Origin: Schistosoma haematobium
Taxonomy: Eukaryota > Platyhelminthes > Trematoda > Strigeidida > Schistosomatidae
Direction: 5' to 3'
DNA: 64,000 bases
Assembly: GCF_000699445.3 (NCBI RefSeq)
Contig: NC_067202.1
Span: 17,207,644 to 17,271,643, forward strand
The notes under the pieces are model-generated. The model was given only the letters and a program-made list of their open reading frames with translations, searched no databases and was not told the origin of the DNA. Made by a program: the position numbers and the translations under genes. This document shows, piece after piece, positions 1 through 11,899 of this stretch (position 1 is the stretch's first letter; every line of letters begins with the position of its first letter).

Positions 1-355
1 TGAGAGGAAGAAAAGCGAATATCCGGCGCTCTAACCAGGTCAGTGAATATGGAGGATCCACTTAGAGGAGTTGGGAAACTCTCATTCCAAACCAATAGTG
101 CACATGGGTTAAAGGATCCTGAAGGAACAAATGGTGTATGAACCTATTGTTAGTCACTGGCTACTATGGGACTGCATCTCCTGACGTTACTCCACTGCCT
201 TGTGAATTAGACCTTTAGGTCAAAGGCTTCGATCGTCCCTCCCTATAAAAACCACCTGCTTCGGTTTGGGCACCCGGACAGTATCCCAGCCCTCACATAA
301 AATCTAATGATTTATTGCCTCCTTGTATCAATGTTTATGTGTTTAGATAGAATAA
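1..355 (+). repeat. Repeat family A, 3' two thirds of a copy
   Basis: The start is cut by the window edge. The segment matches the later copies at 14660-15192, 32670-33190 and 40245-40770 in order, from the 'agaggaNgaaaagcgaat' block to the closing 'aataaat' tail. I see no ORF and no tRNA-like box. The AATAAA-rich 3' end suggests a retroposed unit, but the class is not identified. Confidence 0.75.
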
Positions 356-419
356 ATTATAATCACGAACTTATCTAAGTTGGACAACCATTGACAACCT
401 GTTAGAACTGAATAAGTGT

Positions 420-540
420 CTTGTTCTAGTATGGGACTCCTCAGCAATAAACCGCCCAGTACTTCGATGCTTCGAATGGTAATCTAGCTTGGATAGGCTT
501 GTGGTTTCAATAAACTTCAACAATCTCTAGAACTCCATAG
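420..540 (-). repeat. Degenerate hammerhead-SINE remnant (family 1)
   Basis: A block around 427-450 reads, on the minus strand, as the conserved 'gctgaggagtccca' half of the family 1 hammerhead arm. The 3' side is scrambled and no full ribozyme core survives. Confidence 0.4.
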
Positions 541-609
541 ATGTAGTACTGAAGAAGATCAAACATTGAAGAATACAGTTCGAAAAGAAGGAATTAGTTT
601 CAAGCGAAT

Positions 610-2015
610 AAAAAGTGTACAATAAGATTTGAGATGAGGAACAAGTACCAACAGACTGGAAAGGAGGACTCCTGATCAAAATACAAAAGAAAGGCGATCT
701 CAGCAACTGTGATAACTACAGGGGCATCACTCTTCTCTCAATACCGGGAAAAGTCTTCAACAGGGTATTGTTAAACAGGATGAAGGACTCCGTAGACGCC
801 CAACTTCGTGACCAACAGGCAGGATTCCGTAAGGATAGATCGTGTACAGACCAAATCGCAACTCTACGGATCATTGTGGAACAATCAATTGAATGGAATT
901 CATCACTCTACATTAACTTCATTGACTACGAAAAGGCATTTGATGGCGTGAACAGAACAACACTATGGAAACTTCTTCGACACTACAGCGTGCCTCAGAA
1001 GATAGTCAATATCACCCAGAACTCATATGATGGATTACACTGCAAAATTGTGCATGGAGGTCAGTTGACAAAGTCGTTCGAAGTGAAGACCGGTGTCAGG
1101 CAAGGTTGCTTACTCTCACCCTTTCTCTTTCCCCTGATGATCGACTGGATCATGAAGACGTCAACATCTGAAGGGAAGCACGGGATACAATGGACATCTA
1201 GGATGCAGTTGGACGATCTGGACTTCGCAGATGATCTGGCCCTTCTATCCCAAACGCAACAACAAATGCAGGAGAAAACGACCAGTGTAGCAGCAGCCTC
1301 AACAGCAGTAGGTCTCAATATACACAAAGGGAAAAGCAAGATTCTCCGATACAACACAGAATGCACCAATCCAATCACAATTGACTGAGAAGATTTGGAA
1401 GATGTAAAAACCTTCACATATCTGGGCAGCATCATTGATGAACAGGGTGGATCTGGTGCAGATGTGAAGGCGCGGATCAGCAAAGCAAGAGCAGCATATT
1501 TACAACTGAAGAACATCTGGAACTCAAAACAACTGTCAACCAACACCAAGGTCAGGATTTTCAATACAAATGTCAAGACATTTTTACTGTATGGGGCGGA
1601 AACCTGGAGAACTACAAAAGCCATCATCCGGAAGATACAGGTGTTTATTAACAGTTGTCTACGCAAAATACTTCAGATCCATTGGCCGGACACTATTAGC
1701 AACAACGTACTGTGGTAGAGAACAAACCAGATCCCAACGGAGGAAGAAATGAGGAAGAAGCGCTGGAAGTGGATAGGACACACATTGAGGAAAGCACCCA
1801 AGTGCGTCACAAGACAAGCCCTCACAAGGAGAATAGTAAGACCAAAGAACACATTACGCCGGGAAATGGAGATAGACATGAGAAAAATGAACAAGAATTG
1901 GATGGAACTAGAAAAGAAGGCCCAGGACAGAGTGGGTTGGAGAATGCTTGTCAGCGGCCTATGCCCCATTGGGAGTAACAGGCGTAAGTCAGATAATGAA
2001 GCTCAAAAATAAGAA
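610..2015 (+). mobile_element. RTE-like LINE (family RTE-A), 5'-truncated reverse transcriptase, broken
   Basis: Non-LTR retrotransposon fragment carrying the reverse transcriptase and C-terminal region. Reading starts near 630 (DWKGG..LIKIQKKGDL, NYRGITLLS). It continues with QAGFRKDRSCTDQI, the RT motif A region YINFIDYEKAFDGV, the motif B-like VRQGCLLSPFLF and the catalytic motif FADDLALLS near 1229. The frame is stopped at 1386-1388, resumes in the same frame from 1395 to 1716 (TYLGSIIDEQGG, LLYGAETW), and shifts frame into 1749-2012 with the typical C-terminal [12 protein letters not shown]. The endonuclease half is missing, as expected for 5' truncation, so it is inactive. Assignment to an RTE-type endonuclease/RT family rests on motif recognition. 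Confidence 0.85.
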
Positions 2016-2379
2016 AGAAACAAAGTGTCATTCCGTTTACTTAAATGAGACTAAGTCTAAACTATATTACCCAAAATATTTAACCGTTATCATATGAAGA
2101 ATTGTACCCTTAAATGCATATGTATTGGTCATTTAAATTTTCCGAATGATGATTAGAACTATAATTGATCAATCTCTTTTGGCATATATACAACCTGTTC
2201 GGATTGCTTTAATATTTCCATCAAGTCACAAGCATTTTAAGCAAAAATGGATAATGGCTAGCTGTAAAATCCAAGATGTGTGTTTTATCCTTTTTGGTAC
2301 TGAATTTATGTTAGATATACCTGTATTCCAGATTGAGTTGATGTTCACTTGAACCCAGTAGAGTTCATTTCAAACGCCA

Positions 2380-2945
2380 TCGTCGGTGACACTATAATTT
2401 ATGGACGACCTTTGAGTGACGCTAAAGTAACCTTGAGAGTGTCCACATAATAACTAGGACCATATGAGGGTTATAAACCAGTGTGAGGAATTAGAATTAT
2501 GATTTACGGTTGATGGTTAGGGTTAGGAATCAGATTTTATGTTTTCATCATGAACTGAAATCATCTTAAATCAGAATGGGTTTTGTGGAGACTGTAGTAA
2601 TTTCAACAGCTGAGATCATGAGTCAGTTGAAGCTAGACCATTATGGAAAACCTGGAAACACTGAACGGCCGTTTCGTCCTATTGTGGGACTCCTCGGGAG
2701 TGCGCATCCACGACCCTGCCTCGCAGGATTCGAACCCAGGACCTATCAGTATCTCCGTCCAGTGCTTCTAGGTTTTCCATAATGGTCTAGCTTAATTGAC
2801 TCATGATCTCAACTGTTGAAATCATCTTAAATGCCAAAACTCCATTTCGCCAAATGGATGAGTGAATTTCACACCAAAATCCGAAACCTGTTATTTTATA
2901 CGTGATTGGTTCGTCCATTAAAATTATAGTTTCGCCTCACCGTGT
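2380..2945 (+). mobile_element. MITE-like repeat C, split by a hammerhead SINE
   Basis: The two halves (2380-2571 and 2833-2945) align with continuous copies at 10848-11105 and 24115-24408. Outer ends are inverted: 'actataatttatgga' near 2391 against a complementary 'tccattaaaattatagt' near 2916. There is no coding capacity. Terminal inversion and a ~290-bp unit length suggest a non-autonomous DNA transposon; the superfamily is unknown. Confidence 0.6.
2572..2816 (-). mobile_element. Hammerhead SINE family 1, retroposed copy with 16-bp target duplication
   Basis: On the minus strand: a tRNA-like stretch with a B-box (GGTTCGAATCC type), a hammerhead arm (2657-2705) and a tail ending 'acaaaacccattctg'. 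The right end carries an oppositely oriented arm tail, giving a fold-back. The element is bracketed by 'tgaaatcatcttaaat' at 2556-2571 and again at 2817-2832, an exact 16-bp direct repeat. The ribozyme core has C instead of U at position 4, so cleavage is unlikely. Confidence 0.8.
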
Positions 2946-4140
2946 TATTCACCTAACAATTGCGTCTAACTAGTCACTAACTTGTGCAATCGGGCGAATT
3001 TTGATTCGTATATGATATTAGTTATTTTAGTCTTCCCATCGATTTTCAGGATTGTAGTTGATCATTGTCTACAGTTGATACTGTGTTGAATTCAATTTAG
3101 ACATAATGAGATAGTAAGACTATTAGCTTTTGTTATACACAGTTCAAACAGTGAGACCTCTTAAATTTTCTGAAGAATTTTGATCTATTAAAATGTAATG
3201 ATTGCTTATGATGAAAAATATTAGTCCTTACAATGTCGTACTGTTCGGCTGATTTTCTATAGGATATTTTAGGTTTCCAGGTCATATTCTAGGTATATTT
3301 CCTTGAAGTTCTCCAGACAGTTAGTTGGTTCATTCCTTCTGATGTTTGTCGAGAAACGTTTTCCAGCTTGCATCGCTTATAGTGCAAGCGAGATGTCTGT
3401 CTGTCAACCGAAAAACGACTGAACTGCTCAAAATTCAGCTCTGGTACTAGTATTTAATCATCGATTTTTCCGAAAGATTTTTTGCGAACCACGGTACATC
3501 CGAAGAAGTATTCACCATGTTTGAGGGATTAAGATAGCACCTAGGTCCGGTGAACGGGTCGAAAGTTAGAAACATAACAGAACAAGCTAAGCTATTTTCC
3601 CTACGCTCCAACCCTGATAACCAGAGGAAGAAGACAAGATTCAGCCGGGAAAATATATAATCCGACGAACAGATGGGAGAATCAAGAAAAAGCATACAAC
3701 TCATGCGTATATATACATAATACAAAAATTTCCTTGAAAATCGTCACAAGAAAGCGTACTATGGGAGAAAACTAACCAATGATGTTTGAGGTCCTTCCAG
3801 ATGGGTAGCACAAACCGAAGGTAAAAGTGAACGCTTTTTTCGCAAAGATAAGAAATATAAATTTCCATAAACAAGTTACAAAAATAAGAAGTTTGCCAAG
3901 GGATATTTGAGGATCTAGCATCTCCGACAGTTGTGTTGAGATGAGGTTTAAGGTATTAATCAGCGATAACAAGTCAGTTGGTAGGATAATGAATCTTCAT
4001 TGAATAAAGCGTTTGGAACATATTTCATGTATACATAACCCTCTTCCTGCTTCGACTGATAACGCTGGTTAGTGTAAAAGTAAGTACTACGAAAACAAAC
4101 CAAAATGTGGCATTATTCCATTAAGTCGTTGACCGTTAGT
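2946..4140. other. No recognised feature
   Basis: AT-rich sequence without convincing exons, tRNA-like boxes or recognisable transposon motifs. Short open frames here have no supporting splice sites or family motifs. Confidence 0.4.
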
Positions 4141-4159
4141 CTAAGTCGTGTAGGTAGAT

Positions 4160-4555
4160 CCAGACTATTAACTTGGGGAGAAGCCGAACCAAAACGTGGA
4201 ATTAGTGCTTGAAGTCACTAACTTGTAGTCTGGGGTCCGCGTGACCATCTTGATCAATGGTTGGAGACTCTTGGTGACATGGCTCAGAATCGATCACAAT
4301 GGTATAGGTGTATACACTCTCTGTCTTCCCTTAAACTAAGAGATTGAAATTACTTTACACCTTTCTTTCTACGAACTAATTTTTCTCCCTGTACTATATC
4401 CATCTTTGTGTTCAATCTTTCTTTTATACATTACTACCATTGAAGTAACTACTTCTATGAATTTGGTGTTAGTTTTGTTGTGCTAATGATATGTGGCGAC
4501 TTGTACCGATGCATATATATGCCTGTTCCTACGTTGTAACTGACTGACTGACTAA
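4160..4555 (+). mobile_element. RTE-like LINE (family RTE-B), 3' end fragment
   Basis: Encodes a broken C-terminal piece (decayed GWG.R.D..N.WLETL.DMAQN, then RCIHSLS-like) followed by the 3' UTR. It ends in a tetranucleotide tail 'ctgactgactgacta' at ~4538-4552. Tandem short-repeat tails instead of poly(A) are typical of RTE elements. Confidence 0.75.
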
Positions 4556-5069
4556 TTAACTTGGATTCTGTACAATAACTACAACTAGTGCATGAAGATA
4601 CTGATTGGAATAGTTCAAAATCTGTTATAATGACTCAGATGCATTCACTGAATATTTCACATTAGATTTGCTTTCATGTATGACATTTTCATTTTGTACT
4701 GTCGAACCATATTTTTCTTTTAACTTTTAGACCTTCTCAATATCTTTATTATTGAATCTTATTGATTTGATCATGTTGTTACCCTAATATGGTGTGTTAT
4801 TATTAAACTAATGCATATTTTCACCAATCTGTACATTGATTAATCACTAACTGATTTGAGTTTTATGAATATTTCTGGAACTTGTAAATAATGTTTGCTT
4901 GTTTGTTTGTTTGTTTGTTCTTTTAATTATCGATTTAAGTCTATGATGAGAGAAATTTCCTTGAAAATCCTGTTAGTTGATCATTAATTATGAGATGATA
5001 GAGTATATTTGTAGTTCAGAATAAGAATGTTGTAAGGGTTATGATCATTGAACTGGATAGTTTCGTTAT

Positions 5070-6030
5070 GAAGCAGTCAGTCAGTCAGACAGATACAACG
5101 TAAGATCAGGCACATTTATATGCATCGGTCAAAGTTCTCACACCTCATTAGCTCAACAAGATGAACACCGGATTCATAGAAGTAATTAATTTAGTGGTGG
5201 TAATGTATAAAAGAAAAATTGTGTATGAGGAAATAGTGTGTGTGCTACTTATATTGACATAAGTAGTATATGATGTTAGTCGTGAACAGAAGGTCTGGCA
5301 GCAAAGAGACAAGAGGATCGAACAGTAAACAATGGAAACAGAATGCAATTTGTATGAAAATGCAAGAACAATAAAGTCTGAGTCATTATGAGACAATTGA
5401 TGGACATTTTGCAAATTAAGCATTTACTTTACGATTGTTAGATTTTATGAACAAGTCCTGTAATTTTGTGTTAAATACATTCGACTTTTCCCACTGGTGT
5501 TCTTGTTCACTACAATAGTAAAGGAAGAAGGCATTAGTTCGTAGAAAGAAAGTTATAAAGCGATTTTAATTTCTTAGTTTAAAGGGAGACAGAGGGTGTA
5601 TACACCGACGCCATCGTGATAGATTCTGAACCATGTCACCAAGAGTCTCCAACCATTGGTCAAGATGGTCACGCGGACCCCAACCAAGTAGTCTGCATCT
5701 ACCATGACTCAGACGAGAAGTTAGTAACTTCAATGACTGATGCCATGTTATGTTTTAGCCGCCCCTAACTTTCTCCCAACATTCCAAACACTAATCACCA
5801 TTGCACGTCGTGGTAATTGGTGCTCAGGCATACGAAACACGTGGCCCAACCATCTCAGTCGATGAAGATTCACAACCTCATCAACTGATTTACCATCATC
5901 ATTCCCTAATACCCTGTTTCTAACCTCACTATTATTTACCCGGTAATCCCATCAGATCTGAGCAATATTTCTAAGACATTTGTGATCAATTACTAGTAGC
6001 TTACGAGTGGAGCACTCATTGTTTGTAAGT
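5070..6030 (-). mobile_element. RTE-B LINE, 3' part, minus strand, broken
   Basis: The 3' tail (cagtcagtcagtcag on the plus strand) lies at ~5076-5090, the 3' UTR follows, and decayed coding for the RT C-terminal domain runs to ~6010 (RLRWLGHVxRMPEHQLPRRA-type, then the FDHKCLRNIA-type region). Around 5235-5515 the 3' UTR is interrupted by sequence absent from the copies at 38.6 and 32.4 kb, probably a further insertion. Confidence 0.7.
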
Positions 6031-6465
6031 TTATTTGGTTTAGTTTCTTTCCTGACTTGATTTTTGGCATTGCAGTTGCTAATCCTTTTACTTAATGACT
6101 AATGAATCTGATTGATTTCGATTTATTGATTAAATGATGCTTCGTTGGAGTTAACAAGACAAGATGTTAGTTAGTTAGTTAGTTATGAAGAAATATTAGT
6201 AATTCACTTCTCTTTGATGTACGTACTGATGATATTGTTCAAAAGAACAATCAAAACTTTAGAACCAAACTATCCAGTTCACCACAACATTTCCAACAGT
6301 CTCATCCTGAGCTATAAATATTCTCCATCACGGAAAAATTGACGGATTCTGTGTCATATTATGATTGGATGATTGCTTACTACACTGCTTAATGTAGCAT
6401 GATTCCAGAAGTTTCCAGAGTACAACATTTATTAATACATCCACAAATTTATTATTTGAATTCAT

Positions 6466-6600
6466 GAGTCGATTTAAGCTAAACCACCTAGGAAAACTTG
6501 AAAGCACTGAACGGCCGTCTCGAACTAAAAACCATAAGCCTTGCGCGAGAACTCTTAACCTCTAGACCACTGAGCCGGTATCCGATGGTGTTAATGTTTT
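6466..6600 (-). mobile_element. Hammerhead SINE family 1, internally deleted
   Basis: The arm tail and first half of the arm (6466-6520) join directly to the tRNA-like A-box part (6540-6600, minus). The ribozyme core and B-box are lost. Confidence 0.6.
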
Positions 6601-7035
6601 ACTGCAACCGATCCATGATCCATGAGACAGGTATCTACCTCAGACAATGAATGAATGGTTGCGCAAGATGATCGTCAATCTTTTTTTTCAGTTTTTAATT
6701 TTTAATATACAGATGAACTGTAGACAACCTTGAAGAATTCTTAGTCAGATTTTAATTAGTCTGAATAAAGATTTTGTAAATAGAAGAGAAAACAATAATC
6801 TTACAAAGTGTTAACAGATTTTATTTAACTAATGAATCATCTCAAGTCTTCTACAAGTTATTCTACCTGTATATCGTAAAAATAGTTATCTAGAGTCATT
6901 TCAATGAATAAAGATTTCCGAATTTCACGAACGCTTTTAAGAATCTGACTAGATTTCTAAGACTCCCGCACAATGTTCTCAGTTAGGATTCGGTATTTAA
7001 GGTAGAAATTAAAAGTATAAGGTAGGACTTTACAT

Positions 7036-8085
7036 CACTCAGTCAGTCAGTTACTCAGCAAGAACGTAGAACTTCGTACGTACGTACATCAGTTCGAGTT
7101 GCCACACCACATTAGCACAGAGATGCAGTTGTCGACTCAAATCCCATAGTCGTAGAAGTAGTAAAAGTATAAACAGTCATCGAAAACATTAGGTTTTGAA
7201 GATGTTACTCAAGGAGTATAATAAATTTAGAAAGAGAAAAAAAGAAATAAGCGGAATTCAGGAGATTAGAATTTGGGAGGACACAAAGAGTAGATGTGCC
7301 TGCGCCATTGCAAATGCTTTTGAGCCATGTCATTCAGGGTCTCTAACCATCGGCTGCTATCGTCTCTCAGTCCCCAACCAGATAGTTTACACCTATCAAC
7401 ATGGCTCGGTCTACTTGTCAGTAACTTCATGGACTTGTGCCATGTTTTGGTCTGGCCGCCCCTAGCTTTCTTCCAACCTACTCCTATACCACTGAACATC
7501 GCACGTCGAGGCAGTCGGTCGTTGGGCATACGTAACACGTGTCCCAGCCATCTCAACTGATTAAGTTTCACCACTTCATCAATGGATTTGCCATCCTTAT
7601 CTAGTACCCGTTTCCTAACAACTGCATTACTTACTCGATGGTCCCAGGATATACGAGCAATGTTTCGTAGACACCAATGATCGAATACTAGTAACCTACG
7701 AATATTACTTACTCTTCCCGGCCATGTTTCACTGCCATGAAGTAGGACGAAACGAACTGCTGAGCAGTAAACACGTCCTTTGGTTGATAGACGGATATCT
7801 CGCCTACGCCATAAATGACGCAAGTTGGCAAAAGCTAGTCGAGCCTTCTGTATCCGTGCTGAGATTTCGCCACACGCCAGACCACAAAGTCAATGAGACT
7901 CCCAAGATGAGTGAAGCGGTTGACACGCTCAACTACTTCACTCCCTATCATTAGTACGGGTGTCGATGCAACCCAATCCTCAAGCAACATTTTGCATTTC
8001 GAGGGGAAGAATCGCATCCCGAACATGCTTGCATTGTTGCTTAGAGTTGTCAAAAGATTCTGCATTTTGTCACTAACAGACCTTA
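7036..8085 (-). mobile_element. RTE-B LINE, RT C-terminal half plus 3' UTR
   Basis: Well preserved 5'-truncated copy. On the minus strand 8065-7838 encodes SKCKML-type RT thumb sequence (LLTTLSNNASMFGMR, then RFTHLGSLI). After a frame change, 7823-7269 encodes LWRRRDIRLSTKGRVYCSAV, FDHWCLRNIARISWDHR and RWLGHVLRMPNDRLPRRA, ending SLCPPKF. A 3' UTR follows with a CAGT-type tail at ~7038-7050. The breaks are a frameshift near 7830 and 5' truncation. It is nearly identical to 41490-42780, so this family moved relatively recently. Confidence 0.85.
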
Positions 8086-8306
8086 GCCACTACACAAAAA
8101 TTTATATAACCATAAGAATGAATGGTTTTAGATCAAAAACCTAACAGGAATTGAGAAATACATAAAGGTATTTTTACAGCTCATTCTATGTAAGTTTTTA
8201 ATTTTGCACAATAATGTAAAAATCCTTTTCATGATTCTGATTTGCTCAACCCTATACTATACATTTACATACATATACATATACTTATTTTGTTTTACCG
8301 GGCTAG

Positions 8307-8481
8307 ATGAATCGACTAATTTGAATAGTAATAACAACAATAAACAAGTATTATTGGATGATAATCAAAAATTAGAACCACTCCCAGTTAATACATCAAT
8401 AAAAAGTCATCGAGGTAAACGTGAGATGAATAGTTCAACCACAAATGGAATTGTACCTAAAACTAATAGACGGAAGAAAAA
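8307..8481 (+). CDS. CCDC180-like gene, internal exon 1 of 7 visible
   Basis: First visible exon of a + strand gene whose seven exons (8307-8481, 15263-15476, 17608-17752, 20778-20938, 25575-25824, 28653-29038, 32101-32226) join in frame to give the last ~485 residues. The acceptor is a pyrimidine-rich run ending ctag at 8306; the donor is aaa|GTAAGC at 8482. The exon enters with one base owed by an upstream exon and leaves in phase 2. Its product is low complexity (SNNNNKQ, basic NRRKK at the end) and reads like a linker. The upstream exon and the N-terminal half were not found. Membership of the same gene rests on phase match and on absence elsewhere; the CCDC180 assignment rests on the downstream exons. 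Confidence 0.6.
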
Positions 8482-8584
8482 GTAAGCTTTATTGTTATTA
8501 TTATAGTATAGAATGATATTTGGAATAAACTAAGATGAATTTCCAAGATTTCCATTACATCTGTGTTATAATCCCGATGAGAAT

Positions 8585-9035
8585 CATGACTGTCGGAATC
8601 TATTTATGGACCATTACGATTCTTATATTTTTTTATTGTATAGTTGTTATGTAACTAAGCTATATATATTCATTTTCCTCTTATTATAAGCTTCATTTTG
8701 ACTTATAGGCTGTTATTATACGATTTACTATTCTTGAGTTATGCTCAGTCTATTAATTACAGTCTCCCACATTCACAGCCACATTTGACTAAATCTTGTA
8801 CAAATGTGTATTTTCTATTTTGTGGTACGATGTGGTCTGTCTGGTTGGTACATAAACCCAGTTTGTTTAAAATAAACGGCTCATATCACAGAGGCTGAGA
8901 TTAGTGTTCTGGACTCAACAAGACGGGAAGAAGGACTGATAATGACTGTAGACTGCTCATAGAGGTTTATGCGCATTGGTCCGGTCGATGAGTTACCGTT
9001 CTCTAATTGGCGGTACCATTACGTCATGTATTAAT
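8585..9035 (-). repeat. Repeat family B
   Basis: The same ~480-bp unit as 13985-14475 and 23350-23850, in reverse orientation. Markers are the 'ccaaattagag...taccgtt' start block (near 8985-9020 here) and the 'cagccacatttggct' block near 8775. I see no ORF. Class unknown. Confidence 0.65.
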
Positions 9036-9224
9036 AGGGCACAAGGCCACAAGTTATATCAGTCCCCTTAAATTTCCAATAAATTTGTTGAATACAACTT
9101 TGTAGGTGATTCATAATTTTCTATAAATCAATTTATGATCATGAAAACGATCTGTAAGATGATATAGTGACATACTGATTAAAGTTGAAAAACAGATATG
9201 ACTTTTTAATAAAACAATCAATAA

Positions 9225-9440
9225 GGTGGATTGGTTGAAGTTAGACATTAAGATCGTTGAATGCCGGCTCAATGATCTAGTGGTTAACCGCTCGCTCGCT
9301 AAACCTATAGGTCCTGGTGCGAATCTCGCGGGGAGAGATCGTGGGTGCACACTGCGGAGGAGTCCCACAGCAAGACGAAACGGCCGTCCAGTGCTTCTAA
9401 GTCTTCCATAGTTACCTAGCTTCAATTGACTCATGAATCT
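9225..9440 (+). mobile_element. Hammerhead SINE family 1 (tRNA-like head, ribozyme arm, tail)
   Basis: Order on the plus strand: head 'ttggttgaagttagacatt', A-box-like 'tgatctagtggttaa', B-box-like 'ggtcctggtgcgaatctc', hammerhead arm 9347-9395, and a tail with 'cttcaattgactcatgaatc'. The core CUGA is changed to CGGA, so the ribozyme is probably dead. Confidence 0.75.
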
Positions 9441-9496
9441 AACTATTAAATTAATAAGTTATCTAAATCACTTTAATCTTACAGGTTTAATTTTAA

Positions 9497-9838
9497 ACTG
9501 AAATACACTTGTACAGATTTCTTTCTGATTCTCTGGATAGTGATTTTAACATTATAAAGTCATTCTCAGCATCACCTATAGTCGATGGTAAAATACCATT
9601 ACATTGTAGAAGAGTAGTATGGTGTATTTGTTGGGGAGATCCTGTAATAGCCAAAAAGTTTCTTAAAATGTTGAGAAGCAACTTATCCAATCAGCATTCA
9701 ATAAAAGTTTTACCAGAAACATCTAGAAAGTGTAAAGTGACATGTCGAGTTTCTGAATGGATAATTACCTATGCTGCTACTGTGTTTAATAGCGTTCCAG
9801 AAACTTCCCGAAGCCCAAGACCATCTAAAATGCTATAA
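9497..9838 (+). CDS. Unidentified open frame, ~113 codons
   Basis: An open frame without a good ATG start. Its product contains SHC-type Cys/Trp-rich sequence (RRVVWCICWGDP, then ETSRKCKVTCRVSEW). An acceptor-like 'cttacag' lies at 9478-9484, but the exon phases of the CCDC180-like gene already join without it. It could be a fragment of an unrecognised transposon ORF. The overlapping minus-strand frame (LLNILRNFLAITG) is equally open, so even the strand is uncertain. Confidence 0.25.
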   Translation, partial: TEIHLYRFLSDSLDSDFNIIKSFSASPIVDGKIPLHCRRVVWCICWGDPVIAKKFLKMLRSNLSNQHSIKVLPETSRKCKVTCRVSEWIITYAATVFNSVPETSRSPRPSKML

Positions 9839-10014
9839 GTACCCTGGATTTTCTGCACATAAACATACCTTGGAGTAAAGCTTTCTTTCCATATTTCGCA
9901 CTTTTTCTCTCGTGTTTAAGTCGTTGTGTAGATTTAGCCTGAGATTTACTAAAGAGCTTAAGAAACCAAATCTAGAGTTCAGTTAGAAGACTTATAAATA
10001 CTGAACAAGGTTTA

Positions 10015-10065
<51 letters not shown>

Positions 10066-10847
10066 GCCTTATTCAATATTGTATTTTGGTACAATATAGA
10101 ATTCTCAGCACTACAGTAAAAATTTGAGTAGAGTCTTATCTCCCCATCTTAATACAGTCAAATGATTTAGCCACAGATATTTGTTTTAACCCATTACGTC
10201 AAGCTAAGTCAGTAGGACCGCATGTAGTTTCAACGCAACGGAGTAAGCAAGATGTAAATATGAGGCAGACTACTTTGAATAAGTAAATTATTCACCTTTA
10301 GTGAAAATCACTGTACATAATACAGAGACTAGAACCCGTCATATCAGATACACAATTCACGATCAAGAATAGAGAAACCACAGTAAATCTTGGCAATTCT
10401 TTATTCTACATAACTACAAGCAGTGACTGCTAATGAGTTCGGAGTAGAAATCAATGAAAGGACATGATACTTTACTAATATAATAACTGTGAATTAGTTG
10501 TAAAAATTACCGACATGAATTTATGCTTAGACTTGGTATTCTCTTACATACATGATGTCCCCAGACATAACCGACTACTTCTTGACTAATTATGTGAAAC
10601 TGTATCAAGGAAATAGTTGTATCATTTATACAAAAAATATCCAACCGAAATAATGGTACATAAAGGGAGAATAAAAACATTTTCTGTTTGCCACAATATA
10701 TCACTATCATACGACCGGTGATCGGAATCATACGGTTACTAGACTAGATACTCGATCAAAACATTATACCCAAACTGGATCACGTTATAACAAACACACG
10801 ATTCTTGAATAAAATGGGAAACCCGAGTATAGGACAGATAACAGGTG
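9839..10847. other. No recognised gene; contains an (ATT)n microsatellite
   Basis: An (ATT)n run of about 45 bp lies at 10016-10062. The rest is AT-rich sequence without family motifs. Confidence 0.5.
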
Positions 10848-11105
10848 ACCTTTGAGCGACGTTAAAGTAATGTTGAGAATGTCCACCTACTTACTGGGGT
10901 TAAATGAGAGTTAGAAACCTGTGTGAATAATAAAGATTATGATTTACAGTTGATGGTTAAGGTGAGGAATTAGATTTAGAGTTTTCATCACGAACTGATA
11001 TCAGCTAAAATGCTATTTAATCAAATGGATAAATGAATTTTGCGCCGAAATCCAAGACCTGTCATCTTATATCCGATTGGTTCATCCATAAATTATAGTG
11101 TCAAA
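10848..11105 (+). mobile_element. MITE-like repeat C
   Basis: Continuous copy matching the two halves at 2380-2945. The right terminus 'tccataaattatagtgtc' is kept; the left terminus is lost. Confidence 0.6.
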
Positions 11106-11117
11106 TACATAATACTT

Positions 11118-11255
11118 GACTCATCATTTGATTTATGTAAGGGCTAGGATACTGCCGAGGAGCTCAAACCAAATTAAATCAAGTGATGAAGTGTGGCACA
11201 TACACATTTGGTACCCCCTTGCACTAATGTCTATGTACTTAAATAAATAAATACT
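11118..11255 (+). repeat. Repeat family A tail, partly inverted
   Basis: 11165-11255 carries the family A tail (tgtggcacatacacatttgg, then aaataaataaata). 11118-11165 carries a short piece of the same tail in reverse, giving a small fold-back. Confidence 0.5.
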
Positions 11256-11899
11256 TTACTCAGGATGATTACAAGCAATTCAGAGTAGGAAGCAATAACT
11301 CGAAGGTAATCACTTATTCAAGAATTAATAAGCAAAGTGTCTGTCTGTTCACGCTTACTGTCCATTCACATTTTAATTTTCCTCACCATAGATCAAAATG
11401 ATAAAATGAAAATTCCTGAAAGTAACCCAATACTACTTTATTAGTTTCAAGCATATCTATCATAATGATTACACTTTAACTGTATTGTCACTGGAACAAC
11501 TTACTGAATAGAACATATATATAATGAATTTAAAGAATTTCAAGGGTCGGTTAGATTAAGGTTCTTTGAAATTCTTAAATGAAGGGAATAAAAGACGTGA
11601 CAAACTTGAACCGATGCACAATATAGAATTCTCTGTACAGAGTACTTCAACAAGTTTCCATTTCTTATTTCTTGATTGATTCTGACGAGAAATATTGAGT
11701 AATTACTAGTTAGAAGTTAGCGGTCCAGTCAATGGACATCAGAATAATGTACATCCTTTTCGTTACAACCACGATAACTCTGATTGGGCCTTTTGTAACG
11801 TATACGACGACAAGTCGTACATTTTTCAGAAACACACCTGAATAGGTTATGCTATTAATAGCCATAATGATATATTAAAACGATTATATCCGAGCGAAG
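11256..11899. other. No recognised feature
   Basis: AT-rich spacer. No exon, tRNA-like box or transposon motif seen. Confidence 0.4.

Noticed and set aside
5148..5423. 91-codon minus-strand frame
   Set aside because: Lies in the 3' UTR of an RTE-B copy plus an insertion; no motif.
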